Assembly: GCF_030068445.1 (NCBI RefSeq) | Contig: NZ_JAQPOK010000001.1 | Coordinates: 1 to 64,000, forward strand | Source: Roseofilum halophilum BLCC-M91 | GTDB lineage: Bacteria > Cyanobacteriota > Cyanobacteriia > Cyanobacteriales > Desertifilaceae | Length of the DNA stretch: 64,000 bases | Direction of reading: 5' to 3' | Shown here: one piece after another, positions 17,106 to 26,885 of the stretch | Layout of the letters: each line of letters opens with the position of its first letter | Numbering within the stretch: the stretch's first letter is position 1 | Made by a program: the position numbers and the translations under genes | Notes under the pieces: generated by a model | Database searches by the model: none | Told to the model about the DNA's origin: nothing | Seen by the model: the letters and a program-made list of their open reading frames with translations, nothing else

Positions 17106-17306
17106 AAGTTATAGAGATATAGAGTAGTTATGAATTATAACATTGTTCAAAGCGATCGCACCCTAGGCTATACAATGATCTACATCATCGGTTGCTATGG
17201 ATGGGATTGCACGATTTGTTAACCGCAATACCTTAATGGTTGCAGATTACGAGCGCTCAAAGACGGAACAAGATCGAGCAAGATCGTCTGAAGCTGTGTC
17301 AATGCA
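17106..17306. other. Spacer between two Uma2 genes with a possible Uma2 remnant
   Basis: About 200 bases. On the plus strand, 17236-17292 reads VADYERSKTEQDRARSSE, which resembles the charged C-terminal tail that many Uma2 proteins carry, but nothing upstream in that frame is recognisable. It may be a decayed gene end. I see no terminator or other clear element. Confidence 0.3.
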
Positions 17307-17882
17307 CTACGGGGTAGGATTGAGGATTTGATTGACGGTTAGATTGAGTTGGGGGAAGTTGGGAGAGGGAAGGAAGTCATTATTCCTAAATGTGCCAATT
17401 TCTGTATAGGTTTGGTTAGTTAATTCTAAGATTAAAATGGTTTGGGTTTGGGGATCAACGATCCAGTATTCGGGAATGCCACAGTCTTGATATTGAGTGC
17501 GTTTGGCGATGTAGTCTCGTTCTCTTTGAATTTCTCCAGGACTGACGACTTCGATGACTAATATTGGGGGAGACATGGAAAGGCGCAGGGTATTTCGTTT
17601 TGAGAGTTGTTCGATGTGTTCTTGGCGAATAATAGTGAGGTCAGGGTAGCGGTTTTTGGGTTCTCCTCTGACTTCGAGTTCTAAGCCATTTCCTCGAACT
17701 CTACGATGTCCGACTAATGAAGCAAATTGAATCAGCAGAAAGGTGGCAATTTCAAAATTAAAACCGGATTCGGGAGGCATTTCTATAAGTTCACCGTTGA
17801 AGAGTTCATAGAGTTTTTCGGAGTTGTCGTTGTAGTTTAGGTAGTCTTCAAATGTTTGAAAGCGAGGGTGGGTGGTTAGCAT
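17307..17882 (-). CDS. Uma2-family putative endonuclease (duplicate pair, copy 1)
   Basis: 191 residues from the ATG at 17882, chosen because the paralogue at 22140-22715 begins with the same MLTTHPRFQTFEDYL; a longer frame adds 26 residues of non-conserved sequence. Marks: NDNSEKLYELFNGELIEMPPESG, LELEVRGEPKNRYPDLTIIR, PPILVIEVVSPGEIQRERDYIAKRTQYQDCGIPEYWIVDPQ. The two copies are nearly identical over most of their length and differ mostly around residues 45-65. The 5' end lies 185 bases from clpB on the other strand. Function as for the family. Confidence 0.9.
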   Translation of the reverse strand: MLTTHPRFQTFEDYLNYNDNSEKLYELFNGELIEMPPESGFNFEIATFLLIQFASLVGHRRVRGNGLELEVRGEPKNRYPDLTIIRQEHIEQLSKRNTLRLSMSPPILVIEVVSPGEIQRERDYIAKRTQYQDCGIPEYWIVDPQTQTILILELTNQTYTEIGTFRNNDFLPSPNFPQLNLTVNQILNPTP

Positions 17883-18067
17883 GAAGTTATGGGTATAAAG
17901 GATTGTGAGTAGTAGAATACATCCTAGTCTAGATTGACTCAACTTATTGTCCTGTGGCAACAGGGGTGGGAAATACCTATCTGAAACGCCGTAAATTCCG
18001 AATCTCTAGCCACTCCAGTCTTTTCTACAATAGTCTCAAAGCGTTAAATTTAGTATCTGAAGAGACT

Positions 18068-20686
18068 ATGCAACCGAATAATCCGAATCAATTTACAGAA
18101 AAAGCATGGCAGGCGATCGCCCAAACTCCCGATATTGCCAAAAGCTATCAGCACCAGCAACTCGAAAGCGAACATCTGATGAAAGCGCTCCTGGAACAGG
18201 AGGGGTTAGCGACTAATATCTTATCTAAAAGCCAGGTGAATCTACCTGCCTTTCGGGAGCAAACCGAAGCCTTTCTCCAGAAACAACCGAAAGTGCAGGG
18301 AGGGGGTGGATCGATATATCTGGGTCGTTCCTTAGATACCTTGCTCGATCGCGCCCAAACCTATCAAAATCAGTATGAAGATAGTTACATTTCCATCGAA
18401 CACCTCCTACTGGCTTTCCTCCAGGATGACCGCTTTGGTAAACGTTTGTGCAAAGATTTTAAACTAGATGAAGCCAAACTCCAGCAAACCATTCGCGACA
18501 TTCGAGGAACCCACAAAGTGACCGATCAAAATCCTGAAGGTAAATATGAAGCCCTAGAGAAATATGGGCGAGATTTGACCGAGGCAGCCCGGCAAGGTAA
18601 ACTAGACCCCGTGATTGGTCGGGATGACGAGATTCGCCGCACCATTCAAATTCTCTCCCGACGCACCAAAAATAATCCGGTGTTAATTGGGGAACCGGGA
18701 GTGGGCAAAACGGCGATCGCCGAAGGGTTAGCACAGCGCATCGTTGCGGGAGATGTGCCCCAGTCCCTCAAAGACCGCGCCTTAATCGCTCTGGACTTAG
18801 GCGCACTCATTGCCGGAGCCAAATATCGGGGCGAATTTGAAGAACGACTCAAAGCTGTACTCAAAGAAGTTACGGACTCCCAAGGTCATATTATTCTCTT
18901 TATTGATGAGATTCATACCGTCGTCGGTGCAGGGGCAACCCAGGGAGCCATGGATGCCGGTAACCTGCTCAAACCCATGTTAGCGCGGGGAGAATTGCGC
19001 TGTATTGGGGCAACCACGCTAGATGAATATCGCAAGTATATTGAAAAGGATGCCGCCCTAGAGCGCCGTTTTCAACAGGTGTATGTGGATCAACCCAGCG
19101 TTGAGGATACGGTATCGATTTTACGGGGACTTAAAGAACGCTATGAAGTCCATCATGGGGTGAAGATTTCCGATAGTGCCCTAGTTGCAGCCGCTACCTT
19201 ATCGACTCGGTATATTAGCGATCGCTTCCTTCCCGATAAAGCCATTGATTTAGTCGATGAAGCCGCCGCCCGGTTAAAAATGGAAATCACCTCCAAACCC
19301 GAAGAACTCGACGAAATTGACCGCAAAATTTTGCAACTCGAAATGGAGCGTCTCTCCTTACAAAAAGAAAACGATCCCCTATCTTTAGAACGACTAGAGC
19401 GCCTAGAAAAAGACCTCGCCAACCTAAAAGAACAGCAACATGCTCTCAATTCCCAATGGCAATTAGAAAAAGACATGATTGACAATCTTCAGGAAATCAA
19501 AGAAGAAATCGATCGCGTCAACATTGAAATTCAGCAAGCCGAACGCAATTACGACCTCAACCGCGCGGCTGAATTAAAATATGGCAAACTCACCACCCTG
19601 CAAAAGCGACTCACCGAAGCAGAAACCCATCTGACTGAATCCCAAACCACCGGTAAATCCCTATTGCGCGAAGAAGTTACCGAATCAGACATCGCCGAAA
19701 TCATCTCCAAATGGACAGGCATTCCCATCAGTAAACTCGTAGAATCCGAAATGCAAAAACTCCTCAATTTAGAGGACGAATTACACCAGCGCGTCGTCGG
19801 TCAAAATGAAGCCGTAACCGCCGTTTCTGATGCCATTCAACGGTCTCGCGCGGGTCTATCTGACCCCAATCGACCCGTTGCCAGTTTTATCTTTCTCGGC
19901 CCCACAGGAGTCGGCAAAACCGAACTGGCTAAAGCCCTCGCTGCTTACCTATTTGATACTGAAGAAGCCTTAGTTCGGATTGATATGTCCGAATATATGG
20001 AAAAACATGCCGTTTCCCGCTTAATTGGTGCGCCTCCCGGTTATGTCGGCTACGATGAAGGGGGACAATTAACGGAAGCCATTCGCCGCCGTCCTTACTC
20101 TGTCATTCTCTTTGATGAGATTGAAAAAGCCCATGTGGATGTCTTCAACATTATGCTGCAAATCCTTGATGATGGCAGGGTTACCGACTCCCAAGGTCAT
20201 ACCGTAGACTTCAAAAATACGATCATTATTATGACCTCTAATATCGGTTCCCAATACATCTTAGATCTCGCTGGCAATGATGATAATTATGAAGAGATGC
20301 AAACTAGAGTTATGGAGGCTTTGCGCTCCACCTTCCGTCCAGAATTTCTCAACCGGATTGACGAAACGATTATTTTCCACTCCTTGAAAAAAGAGGAACT
20401 GAGAAAAATTGTGCAACTGCAAACCCTACAGTTAGAATCTCGGTTAGCCGATCGCAAAATCGCCCTCAAGTTATCCGATGCGGCCCTAGATTTCCTCGCT
20501 GCCGTGGGTTACGATCCGGTTTATGGGGCACGGCCCTTAAAACGAGCGATTCAACGGGAGTTAGAAACTACCATTGCTAAAGGAATTTTGCGGAGTGACT
20601 TTAGCGAAGGGGATACCATCTTTGTGGATGAAGAAAATGAGCGCCTAACCTTAAAGCGCTTGCCCGCTAGTTTAGTGAAAACTTAA
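18068..20686 (+). CDS. clpB: ATP-dependent disaggregase ClpB
   Basis: 872 residues from ATG 18068, the usual ClpB length; the frame opens 38 codons earlier but that part is not conserved. Domains in order: Clp N-domain repeats (about 6-145), NBD1 with Walker A GEPGVGKT and the FIDEIHT Walker B, the long coiled-coil middle domain (about 405-530, ending [11 protein letters not shown] and on), NBD2 with GPTGVGKT and LFDEIEKAH, and a C-terminal domain with [13 protein letters not shown]. ClpB pulls proteins out of aggregates together with DnaK. There is no ClpP-binding loop motif visible. A strong terminator follows 17 bases after the stop. Confidence 0.97.
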   Translation: MQPNNPNQFTEKAWQAIAQTPDIAKSYQHQQLESEHLMKALLEQEGLATNILSKSQVNLPAFREQTEAFLQKQPKVQGGGGSIYLGRSLDTLLDRAQTYQNQYEDSYISIEHLLLAFLQDDRFGKRLCKDFKLDEAKLQQTIRDIRGTHKVTDQNPEGKYEALEKYGRDLTEAARQGKLDPVIGRDDEIRRTIQILSRRTKNNPVLIGEPGVGKTAIAEGLAQRIVAGDVPQSLKDRALIALDLGALIAGAKYRGEFEERLKAVLKEVTDSQGHIILFIDEIHTVVGAGATQGAMDAGNLLKPMLARGELRCIGATTLDEYRKYIEKDAALERRFQQVYVDQPSVEDTVSILRGLKERYEVHHGVKISDSALVAAATLSTRYISDRFLPDKAIDLVDEAAARLKMEITSKPEELDEIDRKILQLEMERLSLQKENDPLSLERLERLEKDLANLKEQQHALNSQWQLEKDMIDNLQEIKEEIDRVNIEIQQAERNYDLNRAAELKYGKLTTLQKRLTEAETHLTESQTTGKSLLREEVTESDIAEIISKWTGIPISKLVESEMQKLLNLEDELHQRVVGQNEAVTAVSDAIQRSRAGLSDPNRPVASFIFLGPTGVGKTELAKALAAYLFDTEEALVRIDMSEYMEKHAVSRLIGAPPGYVGYDEGGQLTEAIRRRPYSVILFDEIEKAHVDVFNIMLQILDDGRVTDSQGHTVDFKNTIIIMTSNIGSQYILDLAGNDDNYEEMQTRVMEALRSTFRPEFLNRIDETIIFHSLKKEELRKIVQLQTLQLESRLADRKIALKLSDAALDFLAAVGYDPVYGARPLKRAIQRELETTIAKGILRSDFSEGDTIFVDEENERLTLKRLPASLVKT

Positions 20687-20703
20687 ATTCTCTCAAGAGG
20701 TCA

Positions 20704-20736
20704 AGAAACCCGGTTTTTTGAAAAAACCGGGTTTCT
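20704..20736. terminator. Bidirectional terminator after clpB
   Basis: AGAAACCCGGTTTTTT at 20704-20719 pairs perfectly with AAAAAACCGGGTTTCT at 20721-20736 around a single base. A/T-rich arms allow it to work on both strands, ending clpB and the convergent gene at 20745. Confidence 0.88.
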
Positions 20737-20744
20737 GGCGTAGC

Positions 20745-21116
20745 TTATGAACATTGGGCAACCGTCTGATTTTTTTCCAAGGCAAGTAAATACTGTTCCA
20801 GGAAAAAGGCCGGAATCTGAGTAACTAGATAATGATCTTCATGTTGCAAAACCTGGTTGGGTTGACAGGCGATTTGCAGTTGATCCGGTGTATCTAAAGG
20901 TTTGGGCACATATTCAAAGGAACAAGAAATTTGTCGTTGTTGACAACTATCTAAAACCGCCGCAATGATCATGCCATGACTACCGGGATAATCGGCAACT
21001 GAGTACCAATCTCCTTGGTAAATGACTTCAAAACTGCGGCTGTTGCGTTGGCGACACCGTTGGGGTTCGAGTTTCGCCCATTGAGAGAGGTATTTACAAA
21101 GTGGGGATTGAGTCAT
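20745..21116 (-). CDS. Conserved hypothetical protein
   Basis: About 123 residues from the ATG at 21116; another ATG at 21161 would add 15 residues. Start chosen because MTQSPLCKYLSQWAKLEPQRC looks like a natural N-terminus, with GGGAGA just before it. There is no recognised domain. It contains several cysteines (SFEYVP preceded by ISCS; QIACQPNQV) and a mixed alpha/beta pattern, without signal or membrane segment. It is convergent with clpB. I do not recognise a function. Confidence 0.65.
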   Translation of the reverse strand: MTQSPLCKYLSQWAKLEPQRCRQRNSRSFEVIYQGDWYSVADYPGSHGMIIAAVLDSCQQRQISCSFEYVPKPLDTPDQLQIACQPNQVLQHEDHYLVTQIPAFFLEQYLLALEKNQTVAQCS

Positions 21117-21161
21117 TCTCCCTGATTGGGTTTGATTTAAGCAGTACCTGTATTGTATCAA

Positions 21162-21420
21162 TCTTAGGGAGAAGTTGAGCGTTCAATCTGTTGAACTAAA
21201 TGCCAGAATTGGAGGATACCGAGACTAAACAGTATGAGCGGAAACAGTTCCGGTGGTTGTAATGGCGATCGCCACTATACCATAGCGCACAATCAAACCC
21301 CAAGTTCACCGACGGCGATCGCTCCTACTCATCTGACTGACTCCAGAAATTCTCTCTACTCTTATCAGCCCCAACTCTCACCCTACGGCAATCTGTTACA
21401 TTTATTCATCTTGTTAACGA
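21162..21420. other. Gene-free spacer left of the VapBC-type pair
   Basis: About 260 bases. A plus-strand frame here (21234-21437) has no recognisable content and overlaps the toxin gene, so it is not called. Two HIP1-type octamers are present. I see no other structured element. Confidence 0.5.
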
Positions 21421-21798
21421 TCAGTTTAGATAGGTGATAAACTTAGCTTCTAATTGCCGATCCAGCGTTAGCAAGCGTAACCCATAAACCTTAGCAGTTG
21501 CCCCAATAATCGCATCGGGTAACTTCACATTATGGTTGCGTCGAAAGGAGATCGCCTCCTGTTCAATTTTTTCATCTAAGTTTAAAACTAATGAATTTGC
21601 TAATAAATTCTGAATCTTCTGCTCCTCTTCTGCCTCTAAGTTAGGATAACTGAGTAATTCCATACGGGTGATTTGGCTAATGGCAAAGTTATTGAAGTCC
21701 AACTGCTCAGTTGTCAGCAATGCCAGGGCTGATGGATAGGCCTTGAGAAGGCCGATCGCGACATTAGTATCTAACAAGAACTTAATCCCAATCATCAC
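21421..21798 (-). CDS. vapC: PIN-domain toxin, VapC-like
   Basis: 125 residues. PIN fold: FLLDTNVAIGLL (first metal aspartate), the conserved glutamate in ITRMELLSYP, LPDAIIGATAKVYGLRLLTLD (third and fourth acidic positions). PIN toxins are Mg-dependent ribonucleases. The gene starts inside the end of the antitoxin gene (17-base overlap), the usual type II toxin-antitoxin layout with antitoxin first. Two adjacent ATG codons are possible starts. Target RNA is unknown. Confidence 0.88.
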   Translation of the reverse strand: MMIGIKFLLDTNVAIGLLKAYPSALALLTTEQLDFNNFAISQITRMELLSYPNLEAEEEQKIQNLLANSLVLNLDEKIEQEAISFRRNHNVKLPDAIIGATAKVYGLRLLTLDRQLEAKFITYLN

Positions 21799-22024
21799 GC
21801 ATCTGACGCTGAATTACCACCGGATCATCTTGAAAATTGGGTGAATCTTTTAGGACTCCCACAAAATCAGCTAGTGTACTTTTTTTGCGGGTTTCACTCT
21901 GTGGCTTGGAAATAGGCATGACCATGATTTCAACTTCTTGATCCGGGAGAGAAAGCGCTTCAGTCAAAATAATAGTTTGTCCTCGCTTAATTCCTTTCGC
22001 TCTAACGATCATAAATTTTCTCAA
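21782..22024 (-). CDS. Putative antitoxin, VapB-like
   Basis: 80 residues. The N-terminus MIVRAKGIKRGQTIILTEALSLPDQEVEIMVMP resembles a small AbrB/SpoVT-like or similar DNA-binding strand set, and the C-terminal half (STLADFVGVLKDSPNFQDDPVVIQRQMRDDWD) is an acidic, flexible helix typical of the toxin-binding part. It overlaps the PIN toxin start. It probably neutralises the toxin and represses the pair. The pairing is clear from layout; the exact antitoxin family is not. Confidence 0.78.
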   Translation of the reverse strand: MRKFMIVRAKGIKRGQTIILTEALSLPDQEVEIMVMPISKPQSETRKKSTLADFVGVLKDSPNFQDDPVVIQRQMRDDWD

Positions 22025-22139
22025 CTGGTTTACGTCATTCTACGATTCTATCATAGTTTATTTTTAACCAATTCTCCAAAAACGGCGTATCTGCATATCG
22101 ATTAATTGCGGATCGCCTGAAATCATCTTAAACAGTCCA

Positions 22140-22715
22140 CTATGGGGTAGGATTGAGGATTTGACTAACGGTTAGTTTAAGTTCGGGGCAGTTGGCAGAG
22201 GGGAGTAAATCGTTTTGGCGAAATGTTCCGACTTCCGTGTAAGTATTGTTGATTAATTCTAAAATGAGAATGGTTTCGGTTTGGGGGTCAACAATCCAGT
22301 ATTCGGGAATGCCACAGTCTTGATATTGAGTTCGTTTAGCAATGTAGTCTCGTTCTCTTTGAATTTCTCCAGGACTGACAACTTCGATGACTAACAGGGG
22401 GGGAGACATGGAAAGTCGTAGGGTATTTCGTTTCGAGAGTTGTTCAATGTGTTCTTGGCGAATAATGGTGAGGTCAGGATAGCGGTTTTTGGGTTCACCT
22501 CTGACTTCGAGTTCTAAGCCATTTCCTCGAACTCGGTCAGTTCCTAGGATGGAGGCAAAGGAGAAAAAAAGGCGATTAGCAATTTGAAAATTAAGACCGG
22601 ATTCAGGAGGAATTTCTATTAGTTCACCGTTAAAGAGTTCATAGAGTTTTTCTGAGTTATCGTTGTAGTTTAGGTAGTCTTCAAAAGTTTGAAAGCGAGG
22701 GTGAGTTGTGAGCAT
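22140..22715 (-). CDS. Uma2-family putative endonuclease (duplicate pair, copy 2)
   Basis: 191 residues, start MLTTHPRFQTFEDYLNYNDN. Near-identical to the gene at 17307-17882 in both protein and DNA, including the block around RGEPKNRYPDLTIIRQEH. It differs mostly around residues 45-65 (FQIANRLFFSFASILGTDR here) and in the last 30 residues. The two genes share orientation and lie 4.8 kb apart with clpB and the VapBC-type pair between, so a dispersed duplication is likely. The motifs ELEVRG, EVVSPGE and YIAKR, the family nuclease core, are intact. Confidence 0.9.
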   Translation of the reverse strand: MLTTHPRFQTFEDYLNYNDNSEKLYELFNGELIEIPPESGLNFQIANRLFFSFASILGTDRVRGNGLELEVRGEPKNRYPDLTIIRQEHIEQLSKRNTLRLSMSPPLLVIEVVSPGEIQRERDYIAKRTQYQDCGIPEYWIVDPQTETILILELINNTYTEVGTFRQNDLLPSANCPELKLTVSQILNPTP

Positions 22716-22899
22716 GGTGTTACAGCGCTTTGCGCTCTTAAGAAAAATATTCTAAATTACCCTTAAATGATAACTCATACAATTCCTCGAATTCAAGGAT
22801 ACTCTAAGCTGGTATTCTTTTGCCTATTGCTAGAGTACCTATTGTCTGATTTGTGCAAGAAGTCTATGATTATTTTTGAGGAAACAGAGGAACAAGCCA

Positions 22900-23820
22900 A
22901 TGATCAAACACGACAGCATTTCAGCAACTCAATACTATACCTGGCAAACCTATCGCTGCGCCTATGAAGTCAGTTCCCCACCAGAGTCCGATCCCCAAGC
23001 AACCCCTCTACTCCTGCTCCATCCGATTGGTGTGGGATTATCCCGGAGGTTCTGGGATCGCTTTATTACCGAATGGCGCACCCAAGGCTATCACCAACCC
23101 ATCTATAATCCCGATTTACTCGGATGCGGTGAAAGCGATATGCCGCGAGTTGCCTATACCCCAGAAGATTGGGCGGATCAACTCCATTATTTTATCGAGA
23201 CGGTGATTCAAAAACCGGTGATTTTGGTGGTTCAGGGGGCTTTATTTCCCGTGGCGATCGCCTTAACCCAACGTCAAAATAGTGACTCATTGCTTAAAGC
23301 ACTCGTCTTATCCGGGCCACCCGCTTGGCCAATTATGACTAAAACCGTTCCTGACTGGCAGAACCGTCTACTGTGGAATGGATTTGACTCCCCCCTAGGT
23401 AATGCCTTTTATCGGTATGCCCGTCGTCGCCAATTTTTAGAATCCTTTTCCATACGCAACCTTTTTGGTGAACCCGATCGAGTGGATGATGAATGGTTAG
23501 ACACCCTGAAAGTCGGCGCTCAAGACCCCGCGAGTCGTCATGCTGTGTTTTCTTTTCTCGCCGGGTTTTGGCGCAGAGACTATCAAGAAGCCATTAGCCA
23601 AATAACTCAACCGACGTTAGTTTGTGTTGGTGAAAAAGCGTCGAGCATCAGCAAAGAAGGGAAGGAAGAAAAGGCCGATCAATGGCTGACCAAATACCTG
23701 GGCCATCTTCCCAATGGAGAAGGAAAAAAAATCCCAGGGCGCAATGTTTTACCCTATGAATCTACAGAAACTTTTGTTTCTGTGGTTGCCCAAAAGTTGA
23801 GTCATATCATGTCCGATTAA
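22900..23820 (+). CDS. Alpha/beta hydrolase-fold protein without a clear nucleophile
   Basis: 306 residues from ATG 22900 (an alternative TTG lies 24 bases upstream). Marks: LLLLHPIGVGLSRRFWDRF (oxyanion HPIG loop), NPDLLGCGESDMP, and late TQPTLVCVGEKAS. At the nucleophile elbow, where G-x-S-x-G is expected, the sequence is VVQGALFPVAIAL; the serine position is a glycine. So either catalysis differs or the protein is non-enzymatic. A partial match to cyanobacterial alpha/beta-fold proteins is clear, but a substrate is not. It is convergent with the cyclase gene, 22 bases away. Confidence 0.82.
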   Translation: MIKHDSISATQYYTWQTYRCAYEVSSPPESDPQATPLLLLHPIGVGLSRRFWDRFITEWRTQGYHQPIYNPDLLGCGESDMPRVAYTPEDWADQLHYFIETVIQKPVILVVQGALFPVAIALTQRQNSDSLLKALVLSGPPAWPIMTKTVPDWQNRLLWNGFDSPLGNAFYRYARRRQFLESFSIRNLFGEPDRVDDEWLDTLKVGAQDPASRHAVFSFLAGFWRRDYQEAISQITQPTLVCVGEKASSISKEGKEEKADQWLTKYLGHLPNGEGKKIPGRNVLPYESTETFVSVVAQKLSHIMSD

Positions 23821-23842
23821 ACCGTTACAGCCTATCCCCCCA

Positions 23843-25795
23843 TCAGGGTTTCGCTCGCTTTCCGGTGAGCATATAAGTGTTCATTTCTCCTTTGCCTTTA
23901 ATGGTAATCTTGCCGCGATGTTGCAAATAGTAGTTTAACTTCAGCTTCTCATAAGTGCTTTGGGTGACTTGGATTTGGCCGGGAATGCCGTGGGACTCCA
24001 TGCGACTGGCGGTGTTGACGGTATCGCCCCATAGATCGTAGCTGAATTTCTTTTTGCCGATTACTCCAGCGACGACGGGGCCGCTATTTACACCGATGCG
24101 GATCTGGAAGTCGGTGTTCATTTCTTGGTTGAGTTCGGCCATGGTTGCTTGCATACTTAAGGCCATATTGGCGATCGCCTTCGCATGATCTGGGCGCGGT
24201 GTCGGTAGTCCCCCCACTACCATATACGCATCGCCAATGGTTTTGATTTTCTCTAGGCGATAGTCTTCAGTCAATTGGTCGAATTTAGAGAAAATCAGGT
24301 TCAGTAAGGAGACTAATTCGGAGGCGGATTTTTCTTCGGAGAGCTTGGTAAAGCCCACAATATCGGCAAACAGAACCGTCACTTCCTCAAAATATTCGGC
24401 GATCGCCCCCGATGTTTGCTTGAGCAGCTCCGCAATTCTCGCGGGCAGAATATTATGCAGCAGCTTTTCCGTTTGTTTCTTCTGATAAAACAAGGAAATC
24501 TCAATTTTCTTGCGCTTAATAAATTGGCACAGTTGATTCCCAATTCCCGCCAGCATTTGTACCAACTCTTCATCCATCGGTTGGGGAGTTTGGCTAAACA
24601 GGGTAATCATGCCTAACTTATCCTCATCACTAGACACCGAAAAACCCACGATCGCCCTAACGTTCTCAATTAACCCTAATTCCTTCTGTAGCGTTTCTCT
24701 CTCCGATTCTACATGGGTAATCCATCTCGGTTGATTATCCCGATGAATTTTCCCTAACCATCCCTCCCCTGGAATGAGCTTCACTTCTCTGAGTTTCGAT
24801 ACCTTGGGAAATTGAGCTTCAGGCATTTTCCACAGGGTTTGGCGCAACAGTTTATTGGTGGAGATCAAGTTATCATTGTGGTCTTTAATCTGTTTGGGAA
24901 TCCAATAAACCCCCATATCCCACTCTAAATTTTCCACCAATACCCGCAGAATATTGGGTAAGGCTTCATCGAGCATCAGCGATCGCGACAACACCCGCGC
25001 CACACTATACTGAATATAGAGCTGTTTCTGCGCCTGTTTCGTTTTAGTGATATCCCGTCCCACATACAACACATCCTTTAAGCTGGGCACATCCGTCTCT
25101 AAGGCGGCACAAGAAAAGGCGATCGATAGTTTTTCTCCCTGTTTATTGGCAATAACAACCTCAATATCTGTTAAAACTTTTCCCTGCAAAAAAGCTTCAT
25201 CTGCAACCCACTCATGACTTAAGGGATGATCGCCCAAAAGAAAACTAATCGGTTGACCAATCAGCTCTTCCTTGCTATAGTTCAGTAAATCATAAACTGC
25301 CGGATTAATCGTCCTAATTTCTCCCAAATGATTCGTTACAATTAGCGCTTCCGCCATCGAGTGAATGAGTTGTTGGATATAATTTTCTGATTTGGCTAAA
25401 GCATTAATAGCAATCGTATTTTCATTCGTGGCTTGGACTAAACTTTGTTCTAAGTTCATCCGTTCCGTTACATCTTCCAGAAATACCATTAGCTTCTCAG
25501 ACTCAGAACCCTCAAGATTAGCCAAAAAATACAAATCCACATATAGGGAACTGTTCCCATCAGATGAACGAGAAATTGCCTTAATATCAAAGCTCTCTTC
25601 TTCCCCTAAAAAAATCAACTCTAAAATCTCTTCTATGCCATAAGTTTCCGGAAAATAAAATTGAAATGACTCCCCAACTCTGAGTGCTTCTTCACCACCC
25701 ACCAATCGATCTGCATCGTCAGAGAACTCTAAAATCATTAGTTCTCGATCTAAGATTACATATTCAAGATGCTTAGGAACAATCATGTCTGACAT
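23843..25795 (-). CDS. PAS-PAS-GAF-class III adenylate cyclase
   Basis: 650 residues. Order: N-terminal PAS-like sensor (about 1-120), second PAS (about 140-250, LIVTNHLGEIRTINPAVYDLLNYSKEELIGQ), GAF (about 265-430), and class III cyclase (about 450-640). Metal-binding aspartates are in VLFADIVGFTKLS and IKTIGDAYMVVGG; the KIKTIGD lysine and the aspartate in FSYDLWGDTVNTASRME are the residue pair that selects adenine, so cAMP is the expected product. It is the last gene of the 31688-23843 signalling cluster. Its first PAS-like domain is homologous to that of the phosphatase at 26886-28112, which suggests a shared input. Confidence 0.92.
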   Translation of the reverse strand: MSDMIVPKHLEYVILDRELMILEFSDDADRLVGGEEALRVGESFQFYFPETYGIEEILELIFLGEEESFDIKAISRSSDGNSSLYVDLYFLANLEGSESEKLMVFLEDVTERMNLEQSLVQATNENTIAINALAKSENYIQQLIHSMAEALIVTNHLGEIRTINPAVYDLLNYSKEELIGQPISFLLGDHPLSHEWVADEAFLQGKVLTDIEVVIANKQGEKLSIAFSCAALETDVPSLKDVLYVGRDITKTKQAQKQLYIQYSVARVLSRSLMLDEALPNILRVLVENLEWDMGVYWIPKQIKDHNDNLISTNKLLRQTLWKMPEAQFPKVSKLREVKLIPGEGWLGKIHRDNQPRWITHVESERETLQKELGLIENVRAIVGFSVSSDEDKLGMITLFSQTPQPMDEELVQMLAGIGNQLCQFIKRKKIEISLFYQKKQTEKLLHNILPARIAELLKQTSGAIAEYFEEVTVLFADIVGFTKLSEEKSASELVSLLNLIFSKFDQLTEDYRLEKIKTIGDAYMVVGGLPTPRPDHAKAIANMALSMQATMAELNQEMNTDFQIRIGVNSGPVVAGVIGKKKFSYDLWGDTVNTASRMESHGIPGQIQVTQSTYEKLKLNYYLQHRGKITIKGKGEMNTYMLTGKRAKP

Positions 25796-25829
25796 ATCCT
25801 TAAATTGGGGGTCAAATCAATCCTAGCTT

Positions 25830-26183
25830 TCATTCCACAATCAACTCCAAATTCGGCAAAAACTTTTTTAAGTTCTTCAATGATTTACTTTGCCAAGGCA
25901 CATCAACCGAACCTTCTACTGTCAACTGAATATTCGGTTTTTTTCGCAAGCCAATTACAAATTTTGTAATTAAGCTAATCCCGGAACTATTTAAAAAACT
26001 TAACTCTCTTAAGTTTAAAGTTAAATGGGAAGGCTCGGACTCCGCAATGCGATCGAGAAACTTCTTGATCGGATCGTACTCAGATGCTCCATTAAGACTG
26101 AGTTCACCCGTAAACTGAATCGTTGTTGATTCGGGATCGTAATCAATCTTATAATCTTTTGTTTCTATGCTCTGATCATCCAT
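25830..26183 (-). CDS. STAS-domain protein (anti-anti-sigma-like)
   Basis: 117 residues from ATG 26183. The reading frame runs further upstream into the neighbour, but MDDQSIETKDYKIDYD is the natural start. STAS fold: IQFTGELSLNGASEYDPIKKFLDRI, then LTLNLRELSFLNSSGISLITKFVIGL, where the SSG motif holds the serine phosphorylated in SpoIIAA/RsbV-type switches. The two genes upstream, a HATPase and a PP2C phosphatase, are the expected kinase and phosphatase of this protein. Spacing to the HATPase is 34 bases. Confidence 0.88.
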   Translation of the reverse strand: MDDQSIETKDYKIDYDPESTTIQFTGELSLNGASEYDPIKKFLDRIAESEPSHLTLNLRELSFLNSSGISLITKFVIGLRKKPNIQLTVEGSVDVPWQSKSLKNLKKFLPNLELIVE

Positions 26184-26217
26184 GTTTATCTCTCTCCATC
26201 GGGTAATCAACCAACAA

Positions 26218-26799
26218 TCAAACCTTGACTTTAGCCATGGTTGTAATCGTAACAAAATCACGACCTGCTTTAGAATCAGCAATTTTCCACCCTAAAACAG
26301 CTCCATAATCTTTAATCATACTAATTAAACCTAATCCAGATGCATTGCTATCCTCTTCTAGACTCTTTTCCACTTGATCGACATATAAATCCTCTAAGTC
26401 TTCATTGAGTAACTGATCGATAAACGCTTCCAAAGGCTTCAGTTTTTGAGCTATCACTGTATTGGTGGCAAAAATAGCAGCAATAATACTATCATTCTCC
26501 TGTCGTAGAAAATGAATGCCAAAACCAACTTTAGCACTCACCGATGCATCATGAAACTTGATCGCATTTTCTAGCAGTTCGTTAGCAATATAACTGACCG
26601 ATGCCTTACTTTCTTCTACTCGACGATGATCGTCATCTAAAGGTAAAAAACTACAAAAATATTCTGCTAGAAAGTAAGCAGATAGTCGATTGTTTTTCCA
26701 GCGTTTTTTTAACGGTTGTGACGTGGGGGTAAAGGTCAACTCCAAGGAGTCATGTTCCGGAGGAAATTCTTTAATAAAATTGCCTAAAATTTTTTCCAT
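26218..26799 (-). CDS. HATPase-type anti-sigma/serine kinase-like protein
   Basis: 193 residues. N-box YIANELLENAIKFHDASV and G-box-like SNASGLGLISMIKDYGAVLGWKI are the marks of the GHKL ATPase fold in RsbW/SpoIIAB-like proteins and their DUF6272-type relatives. No histidine kinase dimerisation part is present. The expected job is to bind ATP and phosphorylate the STAS partner, or to hold a target in an inactive complex. The gene lies between the STAS gene and the PP2C gene, the order seen in cyanobacterial partner-switch clusters. Confidence 0.83.
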   Translation of the reverse strand: MEKILGNFIKEFPPEHDSLELTFTPTSQPLKKRWKNNRLSAYFLAEYFCSFLPLDDDHRRVEESKASVSYIANELLENAIKFHDASVSAKVGFGIHFLRQENDSIIAAIFATNTVIAQKLKPLEAFIDQLLNEDLEDLYVDQVEKSLEEDSNASGLGLISMIKDYGAVLGWKIADSKAGRDFVTITTMAKVKV

Positions 26800-26885
26800 A
26801 TGCTAATAAAATATATTATAGAGTTCTATATTTTGTGTAATCAATAACTATAAAATAAACGGGAAGGTTCATGTAAGGGTTTATG

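Noticed and set aside
21234-21437. 67-codon plus-strand frame left of the VapBC-type pair
   Set aside because: No domain, poor composition, no ribosome-binding site, and it overlaps the end of the PIN gene.
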